Assembly: GCA_019351995.1 (NCBI GenBank)
Contig: JABBOD010000010.1
Coordinates: 1 to 64,000 of the forward strand
DNA: 64,000 bases
Direction: 5' to 3'
Source of the DNA: Acidobacteriota bacterium
GTDB lineage: Bacteria; Actinomycetota; Actinomycetes; Actinomycetales; Microbacteriaceae
The notes under the pieces were generated by a model, which searched no databases, was not told the origin of the DNA, and saw nothing but the letters and a program-made list of their open reading frames with translations. The position numbers were made by a program, and so were the translations under genes. Shown here piece after piece: positions 55,428 to 64,000 of this stretch. Position 1 is the first letter of the stretch; the number at the start of each line of letters is the position of its first letter.

Positions 55428-55853
55428 ATGAGCGCGTCAGGATCGCCAGAGGCCCACTCAGCCGACACCGAGATCCTCGATGATGCCGGCTGCTGGCGAC
55501 TGCTCGGGGCCGAGGGAATCGGCCGCCTGGCGATCTCCACCGAGAGCGGGGTGGACATCTTCCCCATCAACTACCTGACGTCCAACGGAGTTGTCTTCTT
55601 CCGATCGGCACCCGGCACCAAGATCATCGAACTCACGCGAGACCCTCGCGTGGCCTTCGAGGCGGACGGACAGACGTTTCTCGCCCGCTGGAGCGTCGTC
55701 ATCCGGGGGAAAGCTCGGCGGCTCGCCTCGGACGACGAGATCGAGGGATCCGGCGTCAGCCTGCTGACTGCCTGGCAACCGGGCGACAAGTTCAACTACT
55801 TCGAGATCCGTCCCGACGTGATCAGCGGGCGATTCATCCGACCCCGGACCTGA
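55428..55853 (+). CDS. PNPOx-fold protein 2
   Basis: A 141-residue paralogue of the protein at 46124: CWRLLGAEGIGRLAISTESG, FPINYLTSNGVVFFRS and DPRVAFEADG match it region by region, and the end is GRFIRPRT. The split barrel probably binds a flavin or F420. It has its own Dos-like box and leaderless promoter, and converges on USP 3 across 21 bp. Confidence 0.86.
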   Translation: MSASGSPEAHSADTEILDDAGCWRLLGAEGIGRLAISTESGVDIFPINYLTSNGVVFFRSAPGTKIIELTRDPRVAFEADGQTFLARWSVVIRGKARRLASDDEIEGSGVSLLTAWQPGDKFNYFEIRPDVISGRFIRPRT

Positions 55854-55874
55854 GTCGCCGTCGCGGAGCAATCG

Positions 55875-56756
55875 CTAAGACTGCTCGCGTTCGGGAGTGA
55901 GCGTCGGAACGGGGCCGACCAGCGCGTTGCTTTCGACGGGTCGAGCGACCAAGACCGGAGCATTCACGTTCAGGAGCACCTCATGCGTCACAGAGCCGAA
56001 CGGCGAACGGCTCGCCTCGAGCGAGCCCGGCCCCAGCACCAGGAGCGCTCGATCGCGCGCGCTGTCGAGCAGTGCCTCGGCGGGGGGGCGACCCGTCACA
56101 CGAGATCTGATCTCGAGTTGCGGGCAGCGGGATCGCGCGTGCTCCATCGCGAACGTCACCGCGAGTCCTGATCGTCCCGGTCCGGACGCGGCGACCTCAG
56201 TGGGGCTCGCCGACTGCACCAGCAAGAGCTCCTCGCCGCGGACGGAGGCCTCAGCCGCCGCGGTGTGCGCAACGGCGCCAGCGGTCTGCACGCGATCGAT
56301 GCCGGCCACCACCCCGCGGCGGAACCGCAGGTCGATGTCGGGAATGACCGCGACGGTGCACTGGGCCGCGAGCGCGATCTGAACGCTTCGGGATCCGAGC
56401 ACTCTCCCGCGCAAGAATCCTGTCTTTCCGGTTCCGATCACCAGGACATCGCCGCGACGGACGAACCTCGCGAGCGACCACGCGACGCCACCGTTCAGAA
56501 GAGCGACAGAGACGGGGATCTCCGGAAGAGCCTCCGTGACCCGGGCAAGAGCCTCCGCGACGAGGTGCGCACCGCGTCGCGACTCGAACTCCTTGTCGTC
56601 GTCGCCGCTGACTCCCGCTTCCTCCTCGTCGTCGACATGGGCGAGAACGACGGGGGCAGGAGTTTGTCGAGCCCGTGCGATCGTCCATCGCAGGGCGGCC
56701 GCACTCGGCGCCGATCCGTCGATTCCCACCACATAGCGCTCCGTCACGTCGACCAT
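55875..56756 (-). CDS. universal stress protein, tandem UspA domains (USP 3)
   Basis: A 293-residue protein with two UspA domains: VVGIDGSAPSAAALRWTIAR and VIGTGKTGFLRGRVLGSRSV in the first, then GVVAGIDRVQTAGAVAHTAA and VLGPGSLEASRSPFGSVTHE in the second. The first keeps the ATP pattern; the second is looser. Start ATG at 56756. It is divergent from the devS-like kinase gene and shares the promoter with box 6, as an Rv3134c-type USP precedes devR-devS in mycobacteria. Confidence 0.9.
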   Translation of the reverse strand: MVDVTERYVVGIDGSAPSAAALRWTIARARQTPAPVVLAHVDDEEEAGVSGDDDKEFESRRGAHLVAEALARVTEALPEIPVSVALLNGGVAWSLARFVRRGDVLVIGTGKTGFLRGRVLGSRSVQIALAAQCTVAVIPDIDLRFRRGVVAGIDRVQTAGAVAHTAAAEASVRGEELLLVQSASPTEVAASGPGRSGLAVTFAMEHARSRCPQLEIRSRVTGRPPAEALLDSARDRALLVLGPGSLEASRSPFGSVTHEVLLNVNAPVLVARPVESNALVGPVPTLTPEREQS

Positions 56757-56802
56757 GCCTTCCCTCGGAAGTAAGTCTCGGATGCCGCTCGAGCATCCGG
56801 GG

Positions 56803-56817
56803 AGGGCCATTGGTCCC
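56803..56817 (-). promoter_or_regulatory. Dos-like box 6
   Basis: Minus strand GGGACCAATGGCCCT: the half-sites GGGAC and GCCCT are kept and the centre differs. It lies between USP 3 and the sensor kinase. Confidence 0.6.
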
Positions 56818-56867
56818 ATGGGCGGCGATACACTCGCCATTAACAGACCCCGATGAGGAGCGACGTC

Positions 56868-58571
56868 GTGGCCGAATCGCCCGCCCCCGATGAGTACTTG
56901 GACGCGCCACGATCCGAGTTCGAACGCACCATCGAAGATCTCGTCGAGAGCGCTCAGAAGGTGCTCGCGACTCAGGGTCGGTTGCGCAATCTGCTTCAGG
57001 CAAACCGAATCGTCGTCGAAGAACTCGAAATCGAGCAGGTGCTGCGGCGGATTGCTCACGCGGCGGTCTCGCTGGTCAATGCCGATTACGGAGCCCTCGG
57101 CGTGATCGCCCCCGACGGGCATCTCGAGCAGTTCATCCACGTCGGGATTTCCGAGGAGGACGCGGTCGCCATCGGACATCTCCCCGAGGGTCACGGACTG
57201 CTCGGAGCGGTGATCGAGGAGGGGGCGGCGATTCGGCTCGAGCACCTCGATGACGACCCCCGGTCGGTGGGATTCCCGGCACACCATCCCCAGATGGACG
57301 GATTCCTCGGGGTGCCGATCCGCGTCCGCGGCGAGGTCTTCGGAGACCTCTACCTGACCAATCGCGGGGGTGGGAGATTCACGCGGGAAGACGAGGAACT
57401 CGTCACCGCGCTCGCCGCAACCGCGGGGATCGCCATCGAGAATGCGCGACTCTTCGATGAATCCCGGCGCCGACAGCGCTGGAGTGCCGCCCTCGCCGAC
57501 GTCACCTCGGCCTTGCTGTCCGGCGAATCGGACAACGTTCTCGGGATTGTCGCTGATCGGGTCGCCTCCGTGATCGACTCGGACCTGGTGTGCGTCGTCG
57601 TCCCGGATGGCAATGACGACCTCGTCATCGAGGCCGCTCGTGGTGAGGGCTCACTCGAGTTGCTCGGCCAGCGCTATCACGCGGAATCGAGCCTGGTCGG
57701 GAAGGCCCTGGACAGCGGCCAGGTCGCATCGACACTCCGGCAATCAACCCGCCCCGAGCTTCACCATGAGCCCGACCTCGGGCCGACCGTCGCCATCCCG
57801 CTGGTCGCGTTCGGGCGCCCACTCGGCGCACTGACGATCTCGCGCAAGGACTTCAGCGCCCGGTTCACGGCCGCCGACCTGGAGATGGCGGCAGACTTCG
57901 CGGTGCAGGCCAGCGTGGCGATCGAACTGGCGCGCGGCCGAGCCGATCGCCAGAAGCTCGAACTCGTCGAAGACCGCAACCGGATCGCGCGCGACCTGCA
58001 CGACCACGTGATCCAACGGCTGTTCGGTTCCGGCCTCAGTCTGCAGGCCATCGCGTCCGCGTCGCCCGACCCGATCCAGCTCAGAATCGGCGAACAGGTG
58101 GACGCCATCGACGCCGCGATCTCGGAGATCCGCACCGCGGTGTTCACCCTGACCTCGCGATCCTCCGACGCACCGGCACTGCGTCACCGGATTCTCGACA
58201 TCGTCGCCGACGCGTCCCCCGGCTTGGCTCGCGCACCTCGCCTGAGTTTCGGGGGTCCTGTCGATCTCCTCATCGACGGTGAGCTCGCCGACGATGTGGT
58301 CGCGGTCGTGCGCGAAGGGCTCGCGAACGTGATCCGCCACTCCGGGGCCGAGACCACGGATGTCTCGATCACGGTGGATGACGAGCTGGTCGCCGTCATG
58401 ATCGACGACGATGGGCGCGGTCTCCCCTCGGGCTCACGTCGAGCCAGCGGGACGAAGAACCTCGCGGACCGGGCCACCGTCCGCGGCGGCAAACTCACGC
58501 TCTCCACCCGCGGCAGCGGCGGCACCCACCTCCACTGGACGGCTCGGTTACCTCAGAAGGAATCTTCATGA
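56868..58571 (+). CDS. devS: DevS/DosS-like GAF sensor histidine kinase
   Basis: A 567-residue soluble kinase: GAF-A (about 50-190), GAF-B (about 215-355), HisKA_3 with phospho-acceptor His378 in RDLHDHVIQRLFGSGLSLQ, and a HATPase domain ending HLHWTARLP. GAF-A contains GFPAHHPQM (His139/His140); as I recall, the heme ligand of mycobacterial DosS/DosT lies in this same GFPxHHP segment, so a heme-based O2, NO or redox sensor is likely. GTG at 56868 is chosen for GAGGAG 7 nt upstream; ATG at 56853 is the alternative. It overlaps devR by 4 bp. Confidence 0.9.
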   Translation: MAESPAPDEYLDAPRSEFERTIEDLVESAQKVLATQGRLRNLLQANRIVVEELEIEQVLRRIAHAAVSLVNADYGALGVIAPDGHLEQFIHVGISEEDAVAIGHLPEGHGLLGAVIEEGAAIRLEHLDDDPRSVGFPAHHPQMDGFLGVPIRVRGEVFGDLYLTNRGGGRFTREDEELVTALAATAGIAIENARLFDESRRRQRWSAALADVTSALLSGESDNVLGIVADRVASVIDSDLVCVVVPDGNDDLVIEAARGEGSLELLGQRYHAESSLVGKALDSGQVASTLRQSTRPELHHEPDLGPTVAIPLVAFGRPLGALTISRKDFSARFTAADLEMAADFAVQASVAIELARGRADRQKLELVEDRNRIARDLHDHVIQRLFGSGLSLQAIASASPDPIQLRIGEQVDAIDAAISEIRTAVFTLTSRSSDAPALRHRILDIVADASPGLARAPRLSFGGPVDLLIDGELADDVVAVVREGLANVIRHSGAETTDVSITVDDELVAVMIDDDGRGLPSGSRRASGTKNLADRATVRGGKLTLSTRGSGGTHLHWTARLPQKESS

Positions 58572-59230
58572 CAACACGGGTCTTCCTCGTCGACGACCAC
58601 GAGATCGTCCGCCGAGGCATCGCCGAGATCATCGACGCCGAGAGCGACCTCGAAGTGGTCGGCGAATCCTCCACGGTCCACCACACACTCGGCAGGGTCG
58701 CCGCGACGCTGCCCGACGTGGTCGTGCTCGATGTGCGCCTGCCCGACGGCAACGGCATCGACCTGTGCCGCAGCATCCTGTCGGCCTACCCCGAGATCCG
58801 CTGCATCATGCTGACCGCCTACGACGATGACCAGGCCAGCTATGCCGCCGTGCTGGCGGGTGCGGCTGGCTACGTGCTGAAAGACATCCGGGGCCAGAAG
58901 CTCATCGAGGGAATCCGAGCGGTCGCCTCGGGGCGGCGCCTGATCACGCGCGCCGTGAGTGAAAAGGTCATCGACTCGCTCGCGAGCCCCTCGACGCCGA
59001 CCCAGGACCCGGAGCTCACCCTGCGTGAACGACAGGTGCTGCAACTCATCGCCGACGGACTCACGAATCGCCAGATCGGCGAGCGACTCGAACTCGCCGA
59101 GAAGACGGTGAAGAACTACGTATCCGGGTTGCTCGCCAAGCTCGGAATGGAACGGCGAACCCAGGCAGCGGTCTACGGCGCCAAGCTCGACACGTCGGTG
59201 GGGAAGACCGCACACGACGTTCGGGAATGA
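58568..59230 (+). CDS. devR: DevR/DosR-like response regulator
   Basis: A 220-residue NarL/LuxR-type regulator. The receiver has phospho-acceptor Asp55 (VVVLDVRLPDGNG) and Lys in GYVLKDI. The DNA-binding domain contains LTLRERQVLQLIADGLTNRQ and the strongly DosR-like AEKTVKNYVSGLLAKLGMER followed by RTQAAVYGA. It starts within the devS stop codon (ATGA). It is the natural candidate to bind the six Dos-like boxes in this island. Confidence 0.93.
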   Translation: MTTRVFLVDDHEIVRRGIAEIIDAESDLEVVGESSTVHHTLGRVAATLPDVVVLDVRLPDGNGIDLCRSILSAYPEIRCIMLTAYDDDQASYAAVLAGAAGYVLKDIRGQKLIEGIRAVASGRRLITRAVSEKVIDSLASPSTPTQDPELTLRERQVLQLIADGLTNRQIGERLELAEKTVKNYVSGLLAKLGMERRTQAAVYGAKLDTSVGKTAHDVRE

Positions 59231-59246
59231 ATCGCTGGCCGCGGAA

Positions 59247-60200
59247 CTAGTTCGTCGGAGTCGGAGTCGGAATCGGAGACGGCGACGCTGTCGCGTTCTG
59301 GGTGAAGCTGTTGCCGGCGATCTGCTGCACGAACTGCGCGAACTCGTTCGGGTCGAAGCCGGTCGTGTACGTGAACTGGTTGCCGTTGACGATCACGGTC
59401 GGCGTGACGGTGATCGATTTGACGTTCGAGTTCGGAATCGGCCCGTTCAACGCGCGTGTGGTGGCCGCCTCGACCCAACTCCGGAATCGTCGGTCCTTGA
59501 TGCAGGTGGCGACCTGACCGAGGTCGCCGACGCCGGCTTTGCCCGCCCGAGCGACGAGTTGCGCATCGGTGAGCCCCGGCGAGCCCTCCTTGGGCTGATC
59601 CACAAAGAGGGCGTCGTTGAAGTCGAAGAACGCGTTCGGCGAAAACTCGGCAACGCAGGCTGCGGCGTTCGCGGCACGAAGCGAGTACTGGGTCCCCTCC
59701 GACTTCGTCGTGAGGATGGCGATCGGATGGATCTCGACCGTCGCCGCCCCTGACTTGATCCAGGCCCGCAGTTGGTCGCTGTTATTGCGCTCGAACGTGC
59801 CACAGTTCGGGCACAGATAGTCGACGTAGATCTTGATATCGAGCACCGCGGCGGGATTCGTCTGCGAGGGGATCGGCTTCGCGTTAGGCGGGATCGCCGT
59901 GGTCGGGACCGCCTTGAAGCCCTGGCCGATCTTGATGCCGTCGCTGAGCATGTTGAGCGGACCACGCGTCGTTGGAGTCACGAAACTGAGGATGATCAAG
60001 GTCACCGCGACCACGACGACCGCAATCCCGCCCACGATCGAACCACGCAGCGCCCAGCGGCGACGACGATCCTGCTTGCGGTGCAGATTGCGCAGCTCGC
60101 GGGCACGCTCGCGGGCGCCTTCGCGCACCTCGCTCCGGCCAGTTGGTGTGTCTTCGGGTATCCCGGCGGGAGGAAGGCCGCTCATCGGGCCGTCACTCAT
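59247..60200 (-). CDS. membrane-anchored DsbA-like thioredoxin-fold protein
   Basis: A 317-residue protein with a basic cytoplasmic N-terminus (RARELRNLHRKQDRRRR), one membrane helix (about 52-75) and an extracytoplasmic DsbA-type domain. The redox motif is Cys130-Pro-Asn-Cys133 (DYLCPNCGTFE), and the cis-Pro region is VTPTVIVNGNQF. A Ser/Pro/Thr tail ends the protein. It should form or shuffle disulfides in exported proteins and is a likely partner of the VKOR at 46632-47252. Confidence 0.9.
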   Translation of the reverse strand: MSDGPMSGLPPAGIPEDTPTGRSEVREGARERARELRNLHRKQDRRRRWALRGSIVGGIAVVVVAVTLIILSFVTPTTRGPLNMLSDGIKIGQGFKAVPTTAIPPNAKPIPSQTNPAAVLDIKIYVDYLCPNCGTFERNNSDQLRAWIKSGAATVEIHPIAILTTKSEGTQYSLRAANAAACVAEFSPNAFFDFNDALFVDQPKEGSPGLTDAQLVARAGKAGVGDLGQVATCIKDRRFRSWVEAATTRALNGPIPNSNVKSITVTPTVIVNGNQFTYTTGFDPNEFAQFVQQIAGNSFTQNATASPSPIPTPTPTN

Positions 60201-60464
60201 CGATCCTCGTTCTCAGTGGGTCAAGCGGCGCAAAACTATCTCATCGCCCGCGCAGGATGCGAATCGAGCGCCACGTGAACGCTACTCAGACAGCCTGAGA
60301 GGGTCCCGGACGCGGAGCGCGGACCCCTTTGGGGGGACAACTCAGGTGCGCTTCGTGACCCCCGGTGCCATACTGACAAGTGGCCGTCGGTGTCCCCCAC
60401 CAATGGCCTTCCATTCACTACGGATCGTCCGGCACGTACCTGCCGGTGAAGGAGTTCTCGAACC

Positions 60465-61574
<1,110 letters not shown>

Positions 61575-61592
61575 CACTCACACCACACCACG

Positions 61593-61626
61593 CTGCCGCG
61601 GCATCCCCTCCCGGATGTCGCGGCAG
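61593..61626. terminator. terminator-like hairpin after ABC ATPase gene
   Basis: A 14-bp stem (one G-U pair), CTGCCGCGGCATCC with GGATGTCGCGGCAG, around a 6-nt loop. No T run. It lies between the convergent ATPase and E2 genes and may serve both. Confidence 0.65.
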
Positions 61627-61690
61627 TGCTGTGTTGCGCCCCCTCCACCCCCGCGATAGCTCCAGCTACCGCAGGGGGGAGCGGCGGGAG

Positions 61691-62974
61691 CTAGAGCAGC
61701 AGCGAAACGGGATGCTCGACCCGACGCACGAAGGCGGCCATCCACTCGGCGGCAACAGCGCCGTCGATCACACGATGGTCGGCCGACAGCGTGACGGTCA
61801 TCACGTTGCCGACGGCCAGCTGACCGTCGTCGACGACCGGCCGCTGCTTCGCGGCACTGACCGCGAGGATGCCAGCCTGCGGCGGATTGAGGATCGCCGA
61901 GAACTCGTCGACCCCGTACATGCCGAGGTTGGAGATCGAGAAGCTGCCCCCCTCGAGCTCCTCCTGGCGGAGTTTGCCCGCGCGAGCACGCTCGGCCAGT
62001 TCCGCGATGGAGGCGCTGAGGGCGGTCAGGCTCGCGGTCTCGACCGAGCGCAGCACCGGCGTGAGCAGACCGCCTTCGACCGCGACCGCGACCGCCAGAT
62101 CGACGGCGTCGAAGCGACGGATGTGGTCGCCTCCCCAGATCGCATTGGCCGCCGGCACGTCGGTGAGCGCGCCGGCCACCGCCTTGATCACGAAGTCGTT
62201 GACCGAGACCTTGCGGCCGGCCGCCTCGTTGACCTCGGTGCGCAACGCGAACAGACGATCCACTCGGACATGGGCGGTGACGTAGAAGTGCGGCACCGTC
62301 GTTTTGCTTTCGGTGAGCCGGCGGGCGATGGCTCGGCGCATCGCCGTGAGGGGGACGTCGGTGAAGTCGGCCCCACCCGAGACCGGTGGCTGAGCAGTGA
62401 CCGCCGACGGCGCAGCGGGGCGCGCGTTCTCCAGGTCGCGGCGCACGATCCGTCCGCCTGGTCCTGTCCCGGTCATACCACTGAGCTCGAGTCCGCGCTC
62501 ACGCGCCAGACGGCGAACGATCGGGCTCGCGAACAGCCGCCCGCTCTGCGCAGCCGGAGGGTGAGATGCGCGCTCCGCCGGCGAACTCGCGAGCGGCGCG
62601 TCGGTCCGCGGAGCCGAAGGATCCGGAGCCGAAGGGGCAGCCACCGACGCAGCAGCAGGAGCAGATGCCGAAGAGGCCGCGCCCTCGGCGATGCCCGCCG
62701 CGATCAGCGCGGGTCCGACAGCTTCTGGGCCTTCACCCTCCGCCAGGATGATGGCGATCGGCTCGCCAACGGCCAGATTGTCGCCCGCCTGCGCGATCAG
62801 CTTGCCGACCGTTCCTGCGATCTCGGCGGCGTACTCCACGACGGCCTTCTCGGTCTCGATATCGGCGAGGGGTTCGCCGACCGCGACGGTCTGCCCCTCG
62901 CTGACCGACCACGCCTGGATCGCGGCCTCCGTTGCCGAGGCCAGCACCGCCGGCATCCGGATGACGGTGGCCAT
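61691..62974 (-). CDS. 2-oxoacid dehydrogenase E2 (dihydrolipoyl acyltransferase)
   Basis: A 427-residue E2. The lipoyl domain (1-80) has the lipoyl-lysine in DIETEKAVVEY. An Ala/Pro/Ser linker leads to the E3-binding domain (ASPIVRRLARERGLELSGM), then the catalytic acyltransferase domain with DHRVIDGA near the C-terminus. Single lipoyl domain. The start at 62974 overlaps the E1 stop (TGATG), so the genes are coupled. The 2-oxoacid (pyruvate, branched-chain or acetoin) cannot be fixed. Confidence 0.92.
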   Translation of the reverse strand: MATVIRMPAVLASATEAAIQAWSVSEGQTVAVGEPLADIETEKAVVEYAAEIAGTVGKLIAQAGDNLAVGEPIAIILAEGEGPEAVGPALIAAGIAEGAASSASAPAAASVAAPSAPDPSAPRTDAPLASSPAERASHPPAAQSGRLFASPIVRRLARERGLELSGMTGTGPGGRIVRRDLENARPAAPSAVTAQPPVSGGADFTDVPLTAMRRAIARRLTESKTTVPHFYVTAHVRVDRLFALRTEVNEAAGRKVSVNDFVIKAVAGALTDVPAANAIWGGDHIRRFDAVDLAVAVAVEGGLLTPVLRSVETASLTALSASIAELAERARAGKLRQEELEGGSFSISNLGMYGVDEFSAILNPPQAGILAVSAAKQRPVVDDGQLAVGNVMTVTLSADHRVIDGAVAAEWMAAFVRRVEHPVSLLL

Positions 62975-64000
62975 CAGCTCTTCCCCTCGGAGTTGCGGCC
63001 CATCGCCGCACGAACGGCCTCCAGCCCCACGACGACCTCCTCGGTCTTCGCGATCGCGGCCCGCTCGAGCACCTTCGAGATGCTCGGCGACGCCTCCCCG
63101 CCGGTGACGCGCTGGATCGGCTGATCGAGCCAGTCGAAGAAGCGGCGCTGCAGTTCGTCGGACAGCCACGCGCCGTACGACGTGCCGCGAGCGCCCTGCT
63201 CGACGATCAGCACCGCATTGGTCTTCTTGATGCTCGCGCCGATCGTGCCCCAGTCGATGGAGGCTCGATCCAGCCAGCGCAGGTCGATCAGTTCGCCGTC
63301 GATGCCGGTCTGTTCGATCGCCTCCAGGGAGTGGTGGACCATCGAGAGATAGCTGATCACCGTCACCTCGGAACCGGCGCGGCGGATCGCCGCCTTTCCC
63401 GGCGGCAGGATGTAGTCGAGATCGCCGTCCGGAACGGTGTCGGCCAGCGGATACAGGTCGACGTGCTCGATCACGAGCACCGGATCCTGCAGCGCAAGGG
63501 CGGCGTTCATGAGGCCCACGTAGTCGGCCGCGCTCGAGGGAGCCACGATCCGCCAGCCGGCGCTCGTGGCGAAGATGCCCGCCGGGTCCATCAGATGCTG
63601 CGATCCGTAGCCGGACCCCATCGCCACCTTCGTGCGCAAGACGAGCGGCATGTCGTTATCACCGCCGAACATGTGACGCGCTTTCGCGATCTGGTTGAAC
63701 ACCTGGTCGGCGGCAACCCACATGAAGTCGGGATACATGAACTCGACGACGGGACGGTAGCGTCCGTCGAGCGCCATCCCGCCGGCCAGGCCGACGAAGG
63801 CGTTCTCGCTGATGGGGGTGCCGATCACCCGGTCGGGGCCGTACTTCGCGGCGAGCCCCTTGGTGGCACCGTTCGTTCCGCCGTTCAGTCGGTGCACGTC
63901 TTCCCCCATCACGACGATGCGGGGGTCGGTTGCCATGCGGCGGTCCATCACCGCGGCAACGGCATCCACGAACTTGATGGCACGCGTGCCTCCGGCGAGC
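62974..64000 (-). CDS. 2-oxoacid dehydrogenase E1, beta region (partial)
   Basis: The frame stays open to the window edge, so the 5' part is outside. The visible ~341 residues are a transketolase-like beta region: MGEDVHRLNGGTNGATKGLA, GTPISENAFVGLAGGMALDG and PVVEFMYPDFMWVAADQVFN, then the C-terminal domain with LIDLRWLDRASIDWGTI. Reading continues upstream as LAGGTRAIKFVDAVAAVMDR without a ribosome site at the GTG (63969), which suggests an alpha-beta fusion rather than a separate E1-beta gene. Coupled to E2 by TGATG. Confidence 0.85.
   Translation of the reverse strand, partial: LAGGTRAIKFVDAVAAVMDRRMATDPRIVVMGEDVHRLNGGTNGATKGLAAKYGPDRVIGTPISENAFVGLAGGMALDGRYRPVVEFMYPDFMWVAADQVFNQIAKARHMFGGDNDMPLVLRTKVAMGSGYGSQHLMDPAGIFATSAGWRIVAPSSAADYVGLMNAALALQDPVLVIEHVDLYPLADTVPDGDLDYILPPGKAAIRRAGSEVTVISYLSMVHHSLEAIEQTGIDGELIDLRWLDRASIDWGTIGASIKKTNAVLIVEQGARGTSYGAWLSDELQRRFFDWLDQPIQRVTGGEASPSISKVLERAAIAKTEEVVVGLEAVRAAMGRNSEGKS

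Noticed and set aside
60301-60326. strong terminator from GGGTCC/GGACCC arms
   Set aside because: Only six base pairs around a 14-nt loop and no T run; mentioned as a weak hairpin only.

Overview
The window is high-GC DNA with dense, often overlapping genes. It fits an actinobacterium, most likely of the family Microbacteriaceae. The supporting signs are a lone GroEL with a GGM tail under CIRCE control, a DtxR/IdeR iron regulator, an XPB-type helicase beside its Helicase_C_3 partner, DUF3027, DUF2530 and DUF3263 proteins, WXG100 and RDD proteins, and many genes whose start codon lies 6-8 nt after a TANNNT box (probable leaderless transcripts). The genus cannot be fixed from this sequence alone.

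Region 1 (1-27.7 kb) looks like ordinary chromosomal backbone. In order it holds a secreted lysozyme-like protein, an ECF42-type sigma factor with its YciI partner, a VOC protein, a potassium channel, an SDR without the usual catalytic residues, two anchored cell-wall hydrolases (CHAP and NlpC/P60) around an HNH nuclease, dtxR/ideR, serC, the DUF2530/DUF3027/cold-shock group, the helicase pair, a P-type ATPase, an OmpR-type two-component system, groEL with two CIRCE elements, LytR_C/DUF3263, msrB and a DMT exporter.

Region 2 (27.9-44.3 kb) looks accessory. It has two paralogous MarR regulators, a ClC channel, a GH15 glycosidase, an SDR/hydrolase pair, and a six-gene operon for an Fe-S GMC dehydrogenase with its subunit 3, two membrane proteins, a PoxB-like enzyme and an enolase-superfamily enzyme. 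Five near-identical 22-bp sites (YGCAA-N3-TTGCA-N4-TGCAT) lie in front of its transcription units and suggest one MarR regulon. Remnants of an IS3 transposase, a tyrosine integrase, an ECF sigma factor and a membrane protein surround a tRNA-Thr gene at 42.9 kb.

Region 3 (44.3-59.2 kb) resembles a DosR/DevR hypoxia or dormancy regulon with its own DevS/DevR pair. It contains an orphan CtaD, two PNPOx-fold proteins, three universal stress proteins, VKOR, a BON protein and cydAB with a fused cydDC. Six copies of a Dos-like box (RGGACYTTCGGCCCT or variants) sit in its promoters. Together with region 2 this makes a two-regulon respiratory and stress island.

Region 4 (59.2-64 kb) returns to housekeeping: an anchored DsbA-like protein, an MsiK/UgpC-type ABC ATPase, and 2-oxoacid dehydrogenase E2 and E1 genes, the last running off the window edge.
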